A stretch of DNA of 64,000 bases, taken from Dioszegia crocea (lineage: Eukaryota; Basidiomycota; Tremellomycetes; Tremellales; Bulleribasidiaceae). Shown piece after piece: positions 1 through 12,541 of this stretch (within the stretch, counting starts at the first letter, position 1; every line of letters begins with the position of its first letter). The notes under the pieces were generated by a model, which was not told the DNA's origin, did no database searches, and worked only from the letters and a program-made list of their open reading frames with translations. The DNA is taken from positions 363,641 through 427,640 of the forward strand of contig BCKK01000001.1 of the NCBI GenBank assembly GCA_001600615.1, in the 5' to 3' direction. The position numbers were made by a program, and so were the translations under genes.

Positions 1-300
1 TTGGTTCCGAGAAGGCCATTGCGGACCTGCCGCTCTTCAACGGAAACGTTGCTAGCGGTGGTGGCGCAGCTATGATCTTCTGGCGTTCGGCTTACGTTGT
101 GAGTCGAAGTGCTCTCACTGTCCGTTTTTGAGAACCCTGCCTGACACCACAGTCAACCCTCTACTCGGTCAGAAATAGGACTCTTGTCTTGGCGGACTGG
201 ATGAAGGTCAAGATTTTCGGACGGTAAGTTTTCGCAGATTCCCCCAAGTCTAATCCGAATGGGCAGCGCTGATCATCCCAGTGATGTCTCCCGAGAGTAA
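1..300 (+). CDS. NDE1: External alternative NADH:ubiquinone oxidoreductase (NDH-2), 3' end only
   Basis: This is the C-terminal end of a type II NADH dehydrogenase, a single-chain flavoprotein on the mitochondrial inner membrane that passes electrons from NADH to ubiquinone without pumping protons. Three exons are visible: 1-98, 153-223 and 282-300. Spliced, they give 61 residues and a TAA stop. Typical C-terminal landmarks are GSEKAIADLP, then FWRSAY, then SVRNRT, LADWMKVKIFGR, and the terminal DVSRE that fungal NDE proteins share. The frame holds across both GT-AG introns. The FAD- and NADH-binding Rossmann folds lie off the left edge. Naming it NDE rather than the internal enzyme NDI1 rests on family memory of this tail and is less certain than the family call. 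Confidence 0.85.
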
Positions 301-530
301 ATGTTGAACACCTTGCGCTTGTCGGATTTGACTCCTGTATCTTTATCACCCATACCTAATAGACTACTCCAACCTTCTGCCAGAATGCACCCAGCCGAGG
401 CTCCCATATAGATGCGTAACAACAACCTAGTCTCATCAGAGGCAGGAGTAGGACCATTAAGAGTTGTATCTGCCATCAAGAAACTCTACCCTCATGTCTT
501 GTCTAATCTAATTATCCCATCCCAATCCAC

Positions 531-3500
531 TCAAACATCCACCAACAGTTCCCCCTTCTCCTTCTTCTCCGCAGCACGATACAGATCCCTATACTTCCCG
601 GACTTCTCACACAGATTCTTAAATAATGATCCATCCTTCCTGAGCAGATTCTACCACTTAGTCAGCTCCATCTCCCAGTCTGGTCAACCTCGGAACTCAC
701 AATTGGCGTATCAAACTCTGCCACTCGTCCATCTGCCAGAACCAACAACCGGTCATAATCGATCACACTACTAAGCCTATGGGCAATGGTAATCAAGGTA
801 GAACCCCCAAATTCGGACCGAATGGCAGATTGGATAGACTCATCCGTGGCGAAATCCACACTCGCAGTTGCTTCATCCATGATGATGAGATTTGATCGGC
901 GAAGGAGGGCACGAGCCATGGCGATGAGTTGACGTTGGCCTTGTGAGAAATTGGCACCGCCAGATGAAACGTCCGTGGTTAGGTTTATACTGGGTTGTTT
1001 GTGTCTGTTTCCACTGCCTGAGGCGGTACTGATCAAGGAGGAGGTTGATGCTGTGGCCAATTTGTCAGAGGCGGCGAGGGCGGCGAGGCGGTTGGAGGAG
1101 GGTACGCGACTGGGTACGCGAGATGGAGCGGGGGAGTTGTCGGAGGATCCGAGATTGACACGCGTGAGAGCGTCCATCAATTCTTCATCTGTGTGCTCGT
1201 CGAAAGGGTCAAGGTTCATCCGGACTGTTCCTGAGAATAGGACGGCGTCTAGGACCGTCAGCTTTTAATTGCACTGGTGCAAGCAGAGATAACTGACCCT
1301 GGGGGATGTACGTGATACGAGATCGCTACCTCATCAGCACGCGATCCTTACCCGCTCAGCACCTGGACATACCAAATCGTCCACCCCAATAGATGTAATA
1401 TCAATCCCATCCAACCATATGCCACCCGACGTAGGCTCACAAAACCTCAAAAGACTCATCGCAAGCGTAGATTTCCCACTCCCCGTCCGTCCAATCAACC
1501 CAATCTTCTCTCCAGCCTTCACATCAAAGCTACCGCTAAACACAGTGGGTAAATCCGGCGCATACTTGATTTCAAGATCACGGACGCTGAGGAATTCATC
1601 CGGGTTGGAAGGTGTAGATGATGGCCAATAAGCTGGTGGGCGCGAAGAAGGGATGATGGCGGGTGGTTCTTGTGGGATGTTGACGAGGTACTCTTGGACC
1701 CGCTCCACGGCGTTAAAGTCCATTTCGAGCTGACCCCAGAATCGGGAAACCCAGTAACAGGCCGAAACGAAAGATTGGGCAGAGAGGATTGCCATTCCTG
1801 CTGATCCGGGGTCAACGGCGCCTGTTAGGGCGAAGAGGGTTGTGAGGCCGACAGAGACTCCGCCGAGGATGTCGAAGCGGAGTAGCAGCTATCGCTGTCA
1901 GCTGTGTATTGCGCTTTCCTAGAAGCTTGCCAACTCACCCATCGGTTCATCATCCAGTAGTAGTAGAATGCAGAGTGCATCTTGTCGACTTGCTCACAAA
2001 GCTGGTTCATGAACCGTGCTTCGGCAGAGAATGCGCGGACCGAAATGACACCATCGAGCAATTCGGCGAAACCGGAACTGGCGTGTGTCAGCTCAGGCGT
2101 CTCTTGGATGACCACTCGATCACTACACATTGGTAAGCTTACTAGATAGGTGATCGAGACTGGATCTGTCAGTTTTCCGATCCGGAACTGGGTCAATCTG
2201 AGACTCACGATAGCTTCCAGTCGCCGCAGACTTCTTCCAACTCGCAACTGAACACATCAGCTATCATGCTGCCCAGAGAGGCGCGAGCTAGCTCACGTAA
2301 AGGACCGAGTATTGGAAATATAGCCAACTAATGATGGCCGCAGGGAGCAAGAACCAGGGTACGATTACCGCGACCGTAATCAGCGCGCCGAGCAGACTCG
2401 CAACGTAAACGATGACAGTGCGTAGGCCTGAGTTGAGAGAAGTGTCGATGGTCTCGATATCTGCAAATGTCAGCTCAGTCATCTGCACAAATGTCCGTGA
2501 GAGCTTAGCTCACCCTTTGAGAATCGATTCAAGATCCGGCCAACAGGCGTCACGTTGAAGAATCGGATAGTACCGCTCATGACTGTGTCCAAAAGCCTAT
2601 TGTGTAGATTGCTAGTTGAGTCAGCTTGAAACCCCGATTGAACGTGGCTGAGGTCTGTTGAGCTTACACGGCGGCCCGATATTGACCCCATGATCCAATC
2701 GTATTCGACATGACCCCTAACAGAGCTGTACCAATCACGATCCCAGAGTAGACAGCAAGGTAAAATGCAGGGTGGGTATGTGCGGGTGGTCTATCGTGTC
2801 AGCTTTCTTGACGATGGAGGAGTATCTGGCCGACTGAGCTGATAAGAGAACGACGTACAAATCGTGGAAAGGCCAACTTGATAGAGTCCCCTCGACCATC
2901 GTGGTCGAAGCTGACGATGTCATATTGACCGCATGGAGGATATGTTGGTGTGCATCGATGGAGCCGGCGTGGTATTCCTGATGAAACCCATGGAGGGCTG
3001 GCTGAGAGAATGCAAGTAGACCCGGAACGGATTGAATGAGGTAACCTTGATATCTGTCAGCTTGTATTCCTCCAATGAGCCAGGAACTACCAGCTCACCC
3101 TGACCCCAAATCTTCAACCAATACCTCTCTCCAATAGCAAACACCTGCGCCAGAACTACAACCATCAGCCCTTCACCCAACATCGAAGACATTGGACTAA
3201 CCAAGGATAGCCAAACTCCACGCCCAGGTGATATAAGTCGCCGCGACGATATACAACTTATACGTCTCCCATTTCACATTCCCCACTGATCGTTCTTCAT
3301 CTTGAACAAACTTCTTCCCAGGGGACTTTTTACGCGCACCACCCTTCTTTGTACCCTCAACTTTCCCATCCGTATCCGCGTCCGCTTCAACAGCCTTGAT
3401 CTCATCGTCGACTACAGCATCGACAGATACCGGTTCTTCCTTTGCGATCTCGGCTTCTTCCATCGCTACCAGCCCGTCTAGTTCGCCTCGCGCCCGAAGG

Positions 3501-6500
3501 TCTGCTGGGGTGCCTTGCGCATCGATTCGGCCGTCTAGGATTCGGATTAGGTAGTCTGCCGAAGGGAGGAGAAGCTCGACATGGTGAGAGACCAAAAGCT
3601 GAAGTTTAAGCTTTTCGTCCGTGGCCTTTACCGTGAATGGAGTAGCTTACGATTGTTCTGCCTTTGAGGATAGGGCCGTTAAGACAGTGGTCCGTTAGAT
3701 GCTTTGCAGTGTGAGAATCTACTGCCGCAAGAGGATCATCTAAGAGCAGATGCTGAGTGTATGAATACACCGCGCGAGCAAGCGCAACTCTTGCTTTCTG
3801 TCCACCACTAAGCGATACCTTCTCCTATCAGCTCCATTACCTCGTAGTTGCCAACCAGACTCACGCCCTTAGCCCCAATTTCAGTCTGATCGCCATCTTC
3901 CAGAACTTCCAAATCCGGTAATAGCGCACAAGCCTCCAAAACAGTCTCATACCTCGCCTCATCCATCTTTTCCCCAAAGAGAATATTCTCCCGAATAGAT
4001 TTTTGCTGCAACCATGCCGTCTGGGAAGAATAGGCGATACTATTTCTCAATCCGCGCTTATCGACCTGCTGGGTATATTTGGGCAAGTGGGAAGATCCGC
4101 TAAGAAGTTCCATCTCGCCCAGGAGTGCAGTGAGAATGGCAGTCTTGCCAGAGCCGGTCGGACCGGTTATGACTGTTAATTTGCCAAGGGGGAATGTGAC
4201 GTTTAGGTCGGATAGGGTGAAGCGAGATGAGGATTCGTCTGTGGGGTCGGAGGTTGTGACGGCGGTAGATGTTGCGGTGGATGTAGTGGGTGATGCGGGC
4301 TCTGCGGTTTGGGCAGTGGATCCCGAAGGCGCGACGGTGGGTTTGGCATTGGGTGCGTCGGGCCGATTACCGCTGTTCCAGCAGAACGAGGCATTCTCAA
4401 AGCTGATTTTAGGTTTGACGAGGGGAGGTTCAGAAGATCGCTTCAGGCTCGATACCCATTCCGGCACTATGTCATCAGCCACAATTAGAGCCTGAAGATG
4501 TCGGACTTACCCTCATCTTCACCAAGGAAATCCTCGATTCGCTTGACGGACACATGCGCCTGGAGAACGATGACCACCTTGTACGTTAGTCGACTGTAAT
4601 TTGGCAAGAAGGGAAGACGTACATAAGTAGGAATGACATTGAGCGGCATACGCAGCATGGAGAACAGAGAGATTGCGGTGAATGCAACGGAAACAGTCAG
4701 GTCGCGTTTGGCAATCACAATGAAGCTAACCGTCAGCTGAGTCCTTCGTTGTCGTCGAACGGAGATCCAGCTCACCAGAAGAATGACACCAGAGTCACAA
4801 AGATAGGAGCTAGGGCCCAAAGCATTGAAAAGTAGATACCGTTGATCAAGGCTAGTAGGCGTCAGCTTTGTTCCTATGCAGTGTTATAGCCAGGTACCGG
4901 TTTGTGTAGCTCACATCTGATCATCTGCTTCATTTCCTGATCTCTAGCCTTTGTCGCCCGCTCTTTCCACTGAGCACCCCATGCGAAGAACTACGGCGAA
5001 GGTCAGCTAACAAACCCTTACTTTCAACCAGGAGATATGGGGAGAGTAGCTCACCTTAATGAAAGTGATAGCCCCAATCAACTCATTCATCACGCTAATC
5101 CGACCATCTCTCGCTTTAAGCAAATCTTGTGTAATCTTGATACTCCTCTTGGAGACGTATGAGTTGAGCGGGACTGCAACAACGAGCACGACAATCCCCG
5201 CAAATGCCGACCAGCCAAGTATGCTTTTACATGTCAGCTGTTGGCTCCTAAGTCTTGATGATGGCAGATCTGCGGGAGAAAGCTTACTTGTACAGGAACG
5301 TTGATGCAACTAGAAGCTCAAACGGCGCACTGTAGATGTAATATGCACCAGCAACGGTGTTGGCAACCCGGTTTGTATCCCCTGATACACGTCAGCTGGT
5401 GGACCGCGATAGATGCTTCGGTCAAAGCGTACCAGCCATGAGATTGACGACTTTGCCTGAATCTGCATTGGTCTTCTTCTCTTCTTTTCCGTCGGGCTTT
5501 TTCCCGCCTTTTGTATCGGCATCAGAGGGTGCTTTGGTGACTACTCCCGAGGCATCTTTTCTACGAAGAGCTTTGTCGTATACCGCCGCCTATATGATCA
5601 GCCTATGACTTCATACTATGGGTATAAGGGGGTGACGTACGATGAGCTCAGCCTTCATCCTTACTGTTGCACGTCGACCATGCCAGAGATGGACCAGATC
5701 TGTGATTGCCTGTGTCGTCAGCTACGTTTTGTCAAGGCAGGGAGGACTCACTTTTAGTGTGGTAGCAATCAGAGCGAGGAAGGTATACATATACGCCTGA
5801 CTCATCGCCCGCGGACTCCGATCTGTCAATCCGTCCCTATCTCATCAGCCAAATCCCGCCGTTTCGGACAATCAACCCACAAGATACGCTTAAGGAAGAA
5901 CGGCCCAGCATAGTTGAAAACAACACTCGCCAACGTCAATGACGCATCCATAAACAGGTCCAGTCGGTTCGCCCAGAATATCTTCCGGAGAAGACTGTTG
6001 GTCTTGATATCGTTAAAACTGCGGAAGACATGTGCGGTCTGTTGAGTCAAGGAGAGATTTGGCAGATCTTCAGGTTGGAGTTCTTTTGAATTGCCTAAGC
6101 GGATAAAAGGGTCGACCCAGGAGAAGGAAAGCCAGGTGAGTGGGGTGACTAGGTCGTCTGGGGACATTTCCTATAGATCAGCTTGGAATCCCCCGCGGCG
6201 GTGGAATATTGCGTAGCTGAAGACGCACCAAACGAGCTAGAGCTTCTGGAGTGGCGAGTGGTAGGCCGCCAACCACGTATAGAAGTAGAGACGTTATTGC
6301 GACATTGACAATTTCGAAAGAAAGCCAAAATGGGCCGGCCCAAGTTGGGAAGTGCCCATTTGATGCTCGGAGGAAACACGCGAGCGACAGAGCGCCGAGA
6401 GACGATAGCCAGAGTAAGACATAGACCAGTGTAGCTGCCCAGGGAGGTGTAGAGGGCGGATGGAAGAGAGGTTGACTGAAGAGGTATAACTAAACGTCAG

Positions 6501-6958
6501 TGCTGGGATCTATCAATGAACATACCCAAACTAGCATCATTCCTGCTGCAGCTAGGACATCCGTCATTCCTTCTTCCCCCTGAATGGCAGCAACGAGGCT
6601 CATACCGAATACCACTGTCCATCCTACCAACCCCACCAAACCTCCAGCGACCAAGATGAGCTGACGCCATATCCGTATTCCGTGCCCTTCTATCCGGGTT
6701 TTTTCTTCGCGCGTGGGGTATTCTGGAGATATTAGAGATTCGAGGCTGATATGATCTGAGAAGAGGAGTTTGACTGGGGCGAGCAAGCGAGGTAGTGGAG
6801 GGATAGACGCGACGATCGGGAGAAGGAGAATGGTGAGGGAAACGAGAGGTCGGAGATGCGCGATGAGGTCAGGAGAGATCGGTTCCTGCTGGTGTGAGCT
6901 ATGTACATCACGCAATTGTAAGAGTTCGCTAGCTCACATGAACATCATGTTGCTTCAT
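531..6958 (-). CDS. ABCC/MRP-type ABC exporter with extra N-terminal membrane segments
   Basis: This is a full-length ATP-binding cassette exporter of the MRP (ABCC) family, related to vacuolar and plasma-membrane conjugate pumps such as Ycf1, Bpt1, Ybt1 and Yor1. I start at 6956-6958 because a 7-codon first exon (6938-6958) splices in frame into the hydrophobic N-terminal segments. Order: about four or more N-terminal membrane segments (6.2-6.9 kb), TMD1, NBD1 (about 3.65-4.43 kb), a charged linker, TMD2, NBD2 (about 0.72-1.64 kb). NBD1 has Walker A GPTGSGKT, signature LSGGQKAR and Walker B LLLDDP, with Asp in place of the catalytic Glu. NBD2 has GRTGSGKS, FSQGQRQ and IIMDEA with the Glu present. 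This asymmetry is normal for MRPs. The last exon (531-650) is recovered by removing intron 651-700; otherwise the protein would stop early at 662. There are well over twenty introns, and I estimate roughly 1,700 residues. The substrate is unknown. Confidence 0.92.
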
Positions 6959-7455
6959 TTTCGTGTCGGTTCAAGTTAAGAGAGCTGGGTCTGGGCAAGA
7001 CTCGGAGTATAGGGAAAGAAATGTCGGATCGTTATCTGTCGTGACCCGATCGCTATGACCTCTACCGGGTTCCTAGACGTCCTGAATCGTGATGTGTAGA
7101 CAGCACACAGAGGACAGGAGCGGTCAGGACTCAGAACAGGGATGTGTAGCGTGAAGTGAGCTCGGCCGAAGGAGGAGGATGCCTTTGAAGCGTTTCAGAA
7201 TGGCCCCGCGGGGTAGGGACTCACTCCCCCGGGACCTTCACGAAGACGATACTTATCCAGTCCCTCCATATATCTTTGTTGCTCTTCATGAGGTTTTCGA
7301 CCGAGCTATACTATACATCCACTTTCAAACTTTGCTACTGCTCAACTCCGACCTTTCACCTACGCCAGCCTACCAGTATAACTGCCGCAGTACCCAGACG
7401 AGCTATTAGGAAAATCCTGCTTCGTCCAACCTCGATATCGACCTAAAATTTCAGC
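6959..7455. promoter_or_regulatory. Divergent intergenic region, ABCC exporter / RPB5
   Basis: This 497 bp gap separates the start of the ABC exporter (leftward) from the start of RPB5 (rightward), so it must hold both promoters. The stretch before RPB5 is pyrimidine-rich, as in many fungal housekeeping promoters. I see no convincing TATA box, RNA gene or extra coding frame. Confidence 0.6.
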
Positions 7456-8572
7456 ATGTCCGACGCCGACAGAGAATTGGCGAGATTGTGGAGAGTGTCG
7501 AGGACGGTGCATGAGATGGTTAGAGATAGGGTCAGTTGATACTGTCAAGCAAATCTGTAGGAGGTGGGGATGGGTGAAAGTGTCGGAGAGGGACTGCCGC
7601 TTGGCGATGATTGGAGACTGTTGTCACGGTCACTGACATCATTAGGGATATGCAGTGGCGGACTACGAGATTAACGAGCCTCTAGATGAGTTTCGACAAA
7701 GATACGGCGGGTCAGGAATGGCAGAGTAAGTTGGCATAGCCATGGTAATTCTTCATGAAGTGAGCTTATAACTGCAGTCGAGGTGGAATGTCATTCCCAT
7801 GCGATCATGAAACTATTGGTGGAGATAGGATATACGTCTATTTTTGCCCAGAGAAGACAGTCAGCAAGCAGTCAATGAAGACGTGATCTGCTCCCTGTCT
7901 ACCGTACAAAGGCGCTCTAGCTGACGTTGTGGCAGGATGTACAACGCACTAGAAAAGCACGCGGCCAAGAAGGGGATCATCATTTATGCTGAAAAGCTAT
8001 CCAGTGTGGCCCGAAAGGTAAGTCTTCGTTTTACATCTAGATATGAAGGTTGCTGATGAGATAAGACAATGCAGGAGATGGCACAGGAGTATCAAGTGGA
8101 AGAATTCCCTGAAGCTGAATTACTCGTCAATATAACAAAACATTTCCTCGTGCCTAAACACACCATCATGAAGTCGGACGAAAAAGCGGCGTTGATCAAG
8201 AAGTAGTGAGTTTTGAGTCTCTATGGAAAGTTCTGTCGAGAGGGTTAGAGCGGGGAACGGGAAGATGGCGTTGGTGGGGGTGAAACGAGGAAGGGCGTTA
8301 AAGGAGGCTGAAATCCCCTCCTGAATGATGATGTTAATTCTCGTATTCGTCTGTCCCACAGCTGACATCTTCAGTCGTTTGAAAGAGACGCAACTGCCTC
8401 GTATTATGCTCGCGGACCCAGTGGCAAAGTACTACGGTATGCGGCGTGGACAGGTGATGCGGATTGAGAGAGCGAGTGAGACTGCCGGACGGTGAGTGAT
8501 GTGATGCTCTCACACAGAAAAGGCCCAGACTGATATGTTGTCAGGTATATCACATACCGGATCTGTATGTAG
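7456..8572 (+). CDS. RPB5: RNA polymerases I, II and III shared subunit RPABC1 (Rpb5)
   Basis: Rpb5 is a core subunit of all three nuclear RNA polymerases and forms part of the lower jaw that contacts downstream DNA. Seven exons splice in frame: 7456-7530, 7646-7725, 7778-7882, 7936-8017, 8075-8205, 8375-8491 and 8545-8572. They give 205 residues, close to the family length of about 210-215. The N-terminal jaw domain starts [14 protein letters not shown]. The conserved C-terminal assembly domain includes [15 protein letters not shown], the RRGQVMRI segment and [15 protein letters not shown], which matches the end of Rpb5 across eukaryotes. The first donor is GTCAGT rather than the usual GTRAGT. 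It is convergent with the next gene, leaving 244 bp between stop codons. Confidence 0.97.
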
Positions 8573-8816
8573 AGATGGGGAGGTCGGGAATATAGTCAGA
8601 TAGAAGGTTCATAACGTTTCCTGAAGGTTTCTTTGTCCACAGCGCATGTAACCGTACGCCATGCCTCACAAGTCCCAATCATATTATCCACATTCTGACA
8701 TCTACGAGACTGCTGTTACTACAACTATGTACAAAAGATTATAACTATTCTACCGCATATGCACAAGATCCCAAAAAAGACCCCACTTCACAGTTCCCAA
8801 TTCCCCAGCCCAGAAA

Positions 8817-9883
8817 TCAATACACCCCGCCTTGGCCTTCGTCCACCACCGCCTCTTCCCGAATACTCTGATCAATCGGTGCAGGCTTCACTTCCTCTGT
8901 AGCCTTAACGGCCGCCTTCTCCTTCTTATCTTTCCGCCTGACCGCACCATCATCTCGATGTTTCTTCATCCATGCGCCCTGAACCATCAGCTTCCCCCTA
9001 GCCTGATTTAAGAATGGGGACCCAAAAACTCACATCTGCCGGCCGCTTTTGTTTTGCCCAAGCCTCTTCCATCTTTCTTCTAGCCGCCATGATTTGTTGT
9101 CCCTTCATCTCTTCCGTTCCTTCGTATATAGGCTGACCGAGCTTGAAGGTGGGAACGGCAGTTTTGATGGTTTCTGAAGGTGGAACGTAGCCTATCCCAG
9201 CTAAGGCCGAGAGGAAAACAACTAGACACCTAAAGAATCAGCAGGTGCTTAACATGTAAAGACAGGTCAAGACATATAACTCACACAAGGAACACAATCA
9301 CAAATGGTAAATTACCCCTCTGCGTAGCCAACCTAAACCTCATCTCCGCAATTCTTTTAATTTCAGACAACCTCCCACTCTTCTCCCTTCTCTGATGATT
9401 ATCACCATCATCAACCTTTACCCCACCTACGCCGCTCAACCGACGCTTCATCTCTCCACTGACAGCTTCGATCCTATCGCTCAAACTCCGATTTTTCGCC
9501 CGTTTACTCTCCCCAATCTGGCTAGACTCTTCTTTACTGATTGTACGCTCGTGGCCTGATCCCACCGGCCTGGCCCTTTCTTTAACCACTACAGATGTAG
9601 GTGATCCCCAGCTGAATTTCCACGCTGACTTGGGTTTCGGGTTCGGGTTCGGTTTAGATTTTGGCTTCAACCCACCGCTCGGCGAGTTCAACACGAGCTG
9701 TGGCGGGTCCGCTAGCGGTTGTTTTCGAGGATGAGAGGGATAAGGGGGATCATCGCGGTCAGGACCTAGCAGAGCATGGTGGATACTGTCGATAGGGGAA
9801 GTAGGGGGTGTCATGCCGGAATGTGGCAGACGAGGGGTTATGCCCGGTCCAGGAGGTGAAATCTTGGTCGCAGTGTTGGCCAT
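8817..9883 (-). CDS. Uncharacterised single-pass membrane protein, basic and Pro/Ser-rich N-terminus
   Basis: I do not recognise this family. The start is the ATG at 9881-9883 (MANTATK); the frame extends further only through a non-ATG codon. The first roughly 190 residues are disordered, rich in Pro, Ser, Lys and Arg, with a repeated Lys-Pro-Asn run (KPNPNPKPK). One membrane segment follows (LPFVIVFLV joined across an intron to CLVVFLSALAG). Then comes a short, charged C-terminal region with TFKLGQPIYEG, a Lys/Glu-rich helix (MAARRKMEEAWAKQKRP) and an acidic tail ending GQGGVY. Introns lie near 9226-9284 and 8981-9034. The layout resembles small mitochondrial or ER anchored proteins, but that is only a guess. 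The upstream 470 bp up to the next gene is its promoter side. Confidence 0.75.
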
Positions 9884-10356
9884 CTTTTGGAGTGAAGGGT
9901 CTGGATGAAGGGGGAACTGGGGCAAAAGTCTGCCGCCGCTCAGTTATATATACCCATACTGAGGGACGTGCGGCGATTCAAAGCAGTGACGATAAGCTTG
10001 AGTAGCGGTGAAGGGAAAGGGAAAGGGGCGATGAGAAGCCCGGACGAACGGTAACGACCAGGGGACGTGCGTGAGATGCCGTAAAGCCGAGAGAAAGAGA
10101 TCTGAGACCTCGCTCTGTTTCGGCCTAGTCGGCTTTCGAGCATGGACTGACTGGGGGCAAAGCATACATGTACGAAGGAGTCCACGTAGCTAAGCTATAT
10201 ACAGAGTCTTACGGTCATTGTCCAATGTTTATTTCTGTCTACGTACTATATAAAGGCGAAAGGGGGAGAAGGGGGGTGAAACTACTTCAAAAGCGGCATT
10301 GTCCATACTCTACGCAATACCCTGGGGTTTTCTAAATATATTCGAGGCGGAGAGGA
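9884..10356. other. Intergenic region upstream of the single-pass membrane protein gene
   Basis: This 473 bp stretch lies between the start of the leftward membrane-protein gene and the stop of the leftward CPL1-domain gene. Several overlapping short frames exist, but none shows family resemblance or splice support. A TATATAAAG element sits at about 10248-10256 on the plus strand, pointing into the antisense side of the CPL1-domain gene. I cannot tell whether it is used. Confidence 0.4.
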
Positions 10357-11745
10357 TTAGGCAGTGGCGCATGAGGTGCCATTGGCTTGGAAGCCAGATT
10401 GACAAGTGTAAACTGAAATGTCAGCTGACTTTTCGCGAGAAAGAGAGACGCGGAGAAAGCTTACCTGCGCACACGCCCAACTCGCAACCGACCGCCACAG
10501 CATTATCAATCTTGGTGCAGTCCTGGCCATCACCAGTGGACGAGCATCCACCACAAGACTCAAGCTCAGTCTCAAAGTCGATGCACTCGTATGCCCACTC
10601 GCTGCCGAAGCTGACGTTGACACTGCAGGCGTGGAGAGAGCCGGGGCAGTACATCCTGTCAATGTCGCTCTGGGGGAAGGCGATCTGACTGGCGCGACGG
10701 AGATCGATGTTACGCTTGTGGTTGCCGTAGCCGCCACCGTGGCCTGGAGGTGGGGGCTTGGGTCCGCCGGGGCCGGGGTTGGTAGGGTAGCCGGGTCCAG
10801 GAGGGGGTGGGGGAGGAGGAGGGCCGGGTGTGGTTGGGTAGCCGGGGCCGGTAGGGTATCCAGGTCCAGGAGGAGGGGGTGGGGGGTGGGCTAGAATGAT
10901 CAGTTTCAGGTTTTGGGAAGATTCAGTGGGAAGACTCACGAGGGTTGGGGGAAGGCTTGGGGGGTGTAGGTCCACCGCAGCATCCTGGTCGATCAGCTTA
11001 TATCCCTCCCGTCCGTTTCAAAGGATGTCTCAACTCACCGTTGTGGTCATTCCAGTCATCACAGTCAGGCTCGGGCGATCGAGGCTTGTCGGGCTTGCAG
11101 CGCTTGTCCTTCTTGGACCAATGCCATTCTGGGATGTCAGCTGATGGACACAAAACTAGGTCGTAACTGCAAAGCTCACCCTTGGGGCACTTCCTGTCCT
11201 TGGGGCACTTTCCCTTATCGGGCTCGTAGTCGTCGTCGCAACACTCCTTGTTCCGGTCGTGCCACCTGAGTTATCAGTAAAAACCCATGGCTGACGGTAG
11301 GGTCGACTTACCACTTGCCCTTACCACACTTGTTGACCTCCTTCTTATCACAGCACATGTTAACCTTGTTGAAGACGTAGCCTTCTCCACAGTCCTTCTC
11401 GCAGATCTCCTTGGGGGGGATACAACATCCGGATCGGTTGTTCCAAGACCAGTTATGGGGGCACTTGTCGGGTTTGGGTGGGCTGACGATATCAGCTTGT
11501 GGTCCGGTGGGTGAAGAACCTTCAACTCACTTGTTCCTAGTCTTGTCACTGCAGCAGACGGCTTTACCTTGGTAGCTGGTGAAGAAGCTTCCCTTGGATG
11601 AACAGTCATTCTTGACGGGAGGGGGCGCGTGGTCCTTTTGATCCTTGTCGCATCCCCAAGAGTAGGACTGGTGGCGGTTGAAGGTGGCGGAGACGGCGGT
11701 GCATGAAGCGAGAAGGGTGATGATGGCGGTAGGGGAGAAGAGCAT
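10357..11745 (-). CDS. Secreted cysteine-rich protein with C-terminal CPL1-like domain
   Basis: This is an extracellular or wall-associated protein. It starts at 11743-11745 with a signal peptide (MLFSPTAIITLLASCTAVSA). Next comes a cysteine-rich region made of about five loosely repeated 20-residue blocks, most ending in a Cys-Cys pair (VCCSDK, GCCIPP, MCCDKK, ECCDDD, GCCGG). A Pro/Gly linker follows with several PGPGYPT-type repeats, then a dibasic HKR site that a Kex2-like protease could cut. The last roughly 90 residues form a CPL1-like domain: CPGSLHACSVN, a WAYECID segment, ELESCGGCSS, an AVAVGCELGVC segment and a final YTCQSGFQANG. The TAA stop at 10357-10359 lies in a short last exon. 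Relatives include mushroom PriA and Cryptococcus Cpl1, a secreted protein known to act in host interaction. The role of this copy is unknown, and many CPL1-domain proteins exist in non-pathogenic fungi. Confidence 0.85.
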
Positions 11746-12541
11746 CGTGTCGTTACTGTGCTTTTAGTATGGGGGACGAAGCCACGACCGGTGGGTGATG
11801 GATAGGTGGAAGGGGATGAAGCGGAGAGAAGAGGGGTGTGAGTTGTTTAAGAAGGATGAGGGCGGGATGATCAGCCCGCTCGTCCGCGAAGGCTACCGAT
11901 CGGAAAGGATGGTTGGATGATCAAGGGATGAAAGGAGGGGAGAAGCAATGATGGAGAACAAGGGGAGATGTGGAGATTGAAAACATACTGGTTCTATTCT
12001 GATCACAAAGGAGAGTGTGGGTGATAAGAGCTTCTGCTCCAGGCGGTTGGCTGATGGTATCGAACCAGAAGAAGAGAGAGGGGGCGGGAAGAGAAAAGAG
12101 GAGATGGAAGGAGGAAGAGAGAAGTGGGGGATGGGTACTTATATATCTCCGCTCGGACGGGGGGGCGGGCGAGATGGTCCGAGCGCGCACCACAACATCA
12201 GGGGCGGATATACCTCTTCAAAGGAGGGGGGGTCTGTTTCGAGGGGGCGAGCGGCAGCGTGGCGATCGCTGTGCTGTGCCCGACAGTCGCCTCGAGCTTA
12301 TCCATAGCGTTGATGGTAACGGGGCAACAAAGGAGGTCAGAGCTGAAACGTCCCTATTCCTTTGGTCGCTAGCGCCAAGCGTCCACTTCGAGGTATGTAT
12401 AGACTTTCGCTGATGGCAATGGCGGCCGAGCGGCGGGGCGTGTGCGCCATCGCGTCGCGTCGCGTCGCGTCGGTCATGACTGAGCCGAAATACCTACATG
12501 ACATCAGTAGAGTTAGCGTGAAACAGGCCCTCAAAATCCCA
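11746..12541. promoter_or_regulatory. Promoter region of the CPL1-domain gene, no clear gene
   Basis: This 796 bp region lies upstream of the secreted-protein gene. It contains a leftward TATATA element near 12135-12142, about 390 bp from the start codon, and purine-rich plus-strand tracts that explain the long open but featureless frames here. A CGCGT microsatellite occurs near the right end. Confidence 0.4.
12451..12471. repeat. (CGCGT)4 microsatellite
   Basis: Four perfect tandem copies of CGCGT, followed by a partial fifth. It lies in non-coding DNA upstream of the CPL1-domain gene and downstream of a small predicted frame. It may be a simple slippage repeat. Confidence 0.8.

Noticed and set aside
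662..700. Stop codon at about 662 as the end of the ABC exporter
   Set aside because: Removing intron 651-700 joins a further exon ending at 531 that reads like a normal ABCC C-terminus (LFKNLCEKSG), so the earlier stop is intronic.
10299..10688. 129-codon plus-strand frame with a TATATAAAG element just upstream
   Set aside because: It runs antisense through the well-supported CPL1-domain gene and shows no domain; the TATA-like element is probably coincidental.
11921..12413. Several overlapping frames on both strands in the CPL1-domain gene promoter
   Set aside because: All are explained by the purine-rich plus strand and lack of stops; no domain or consistent start.
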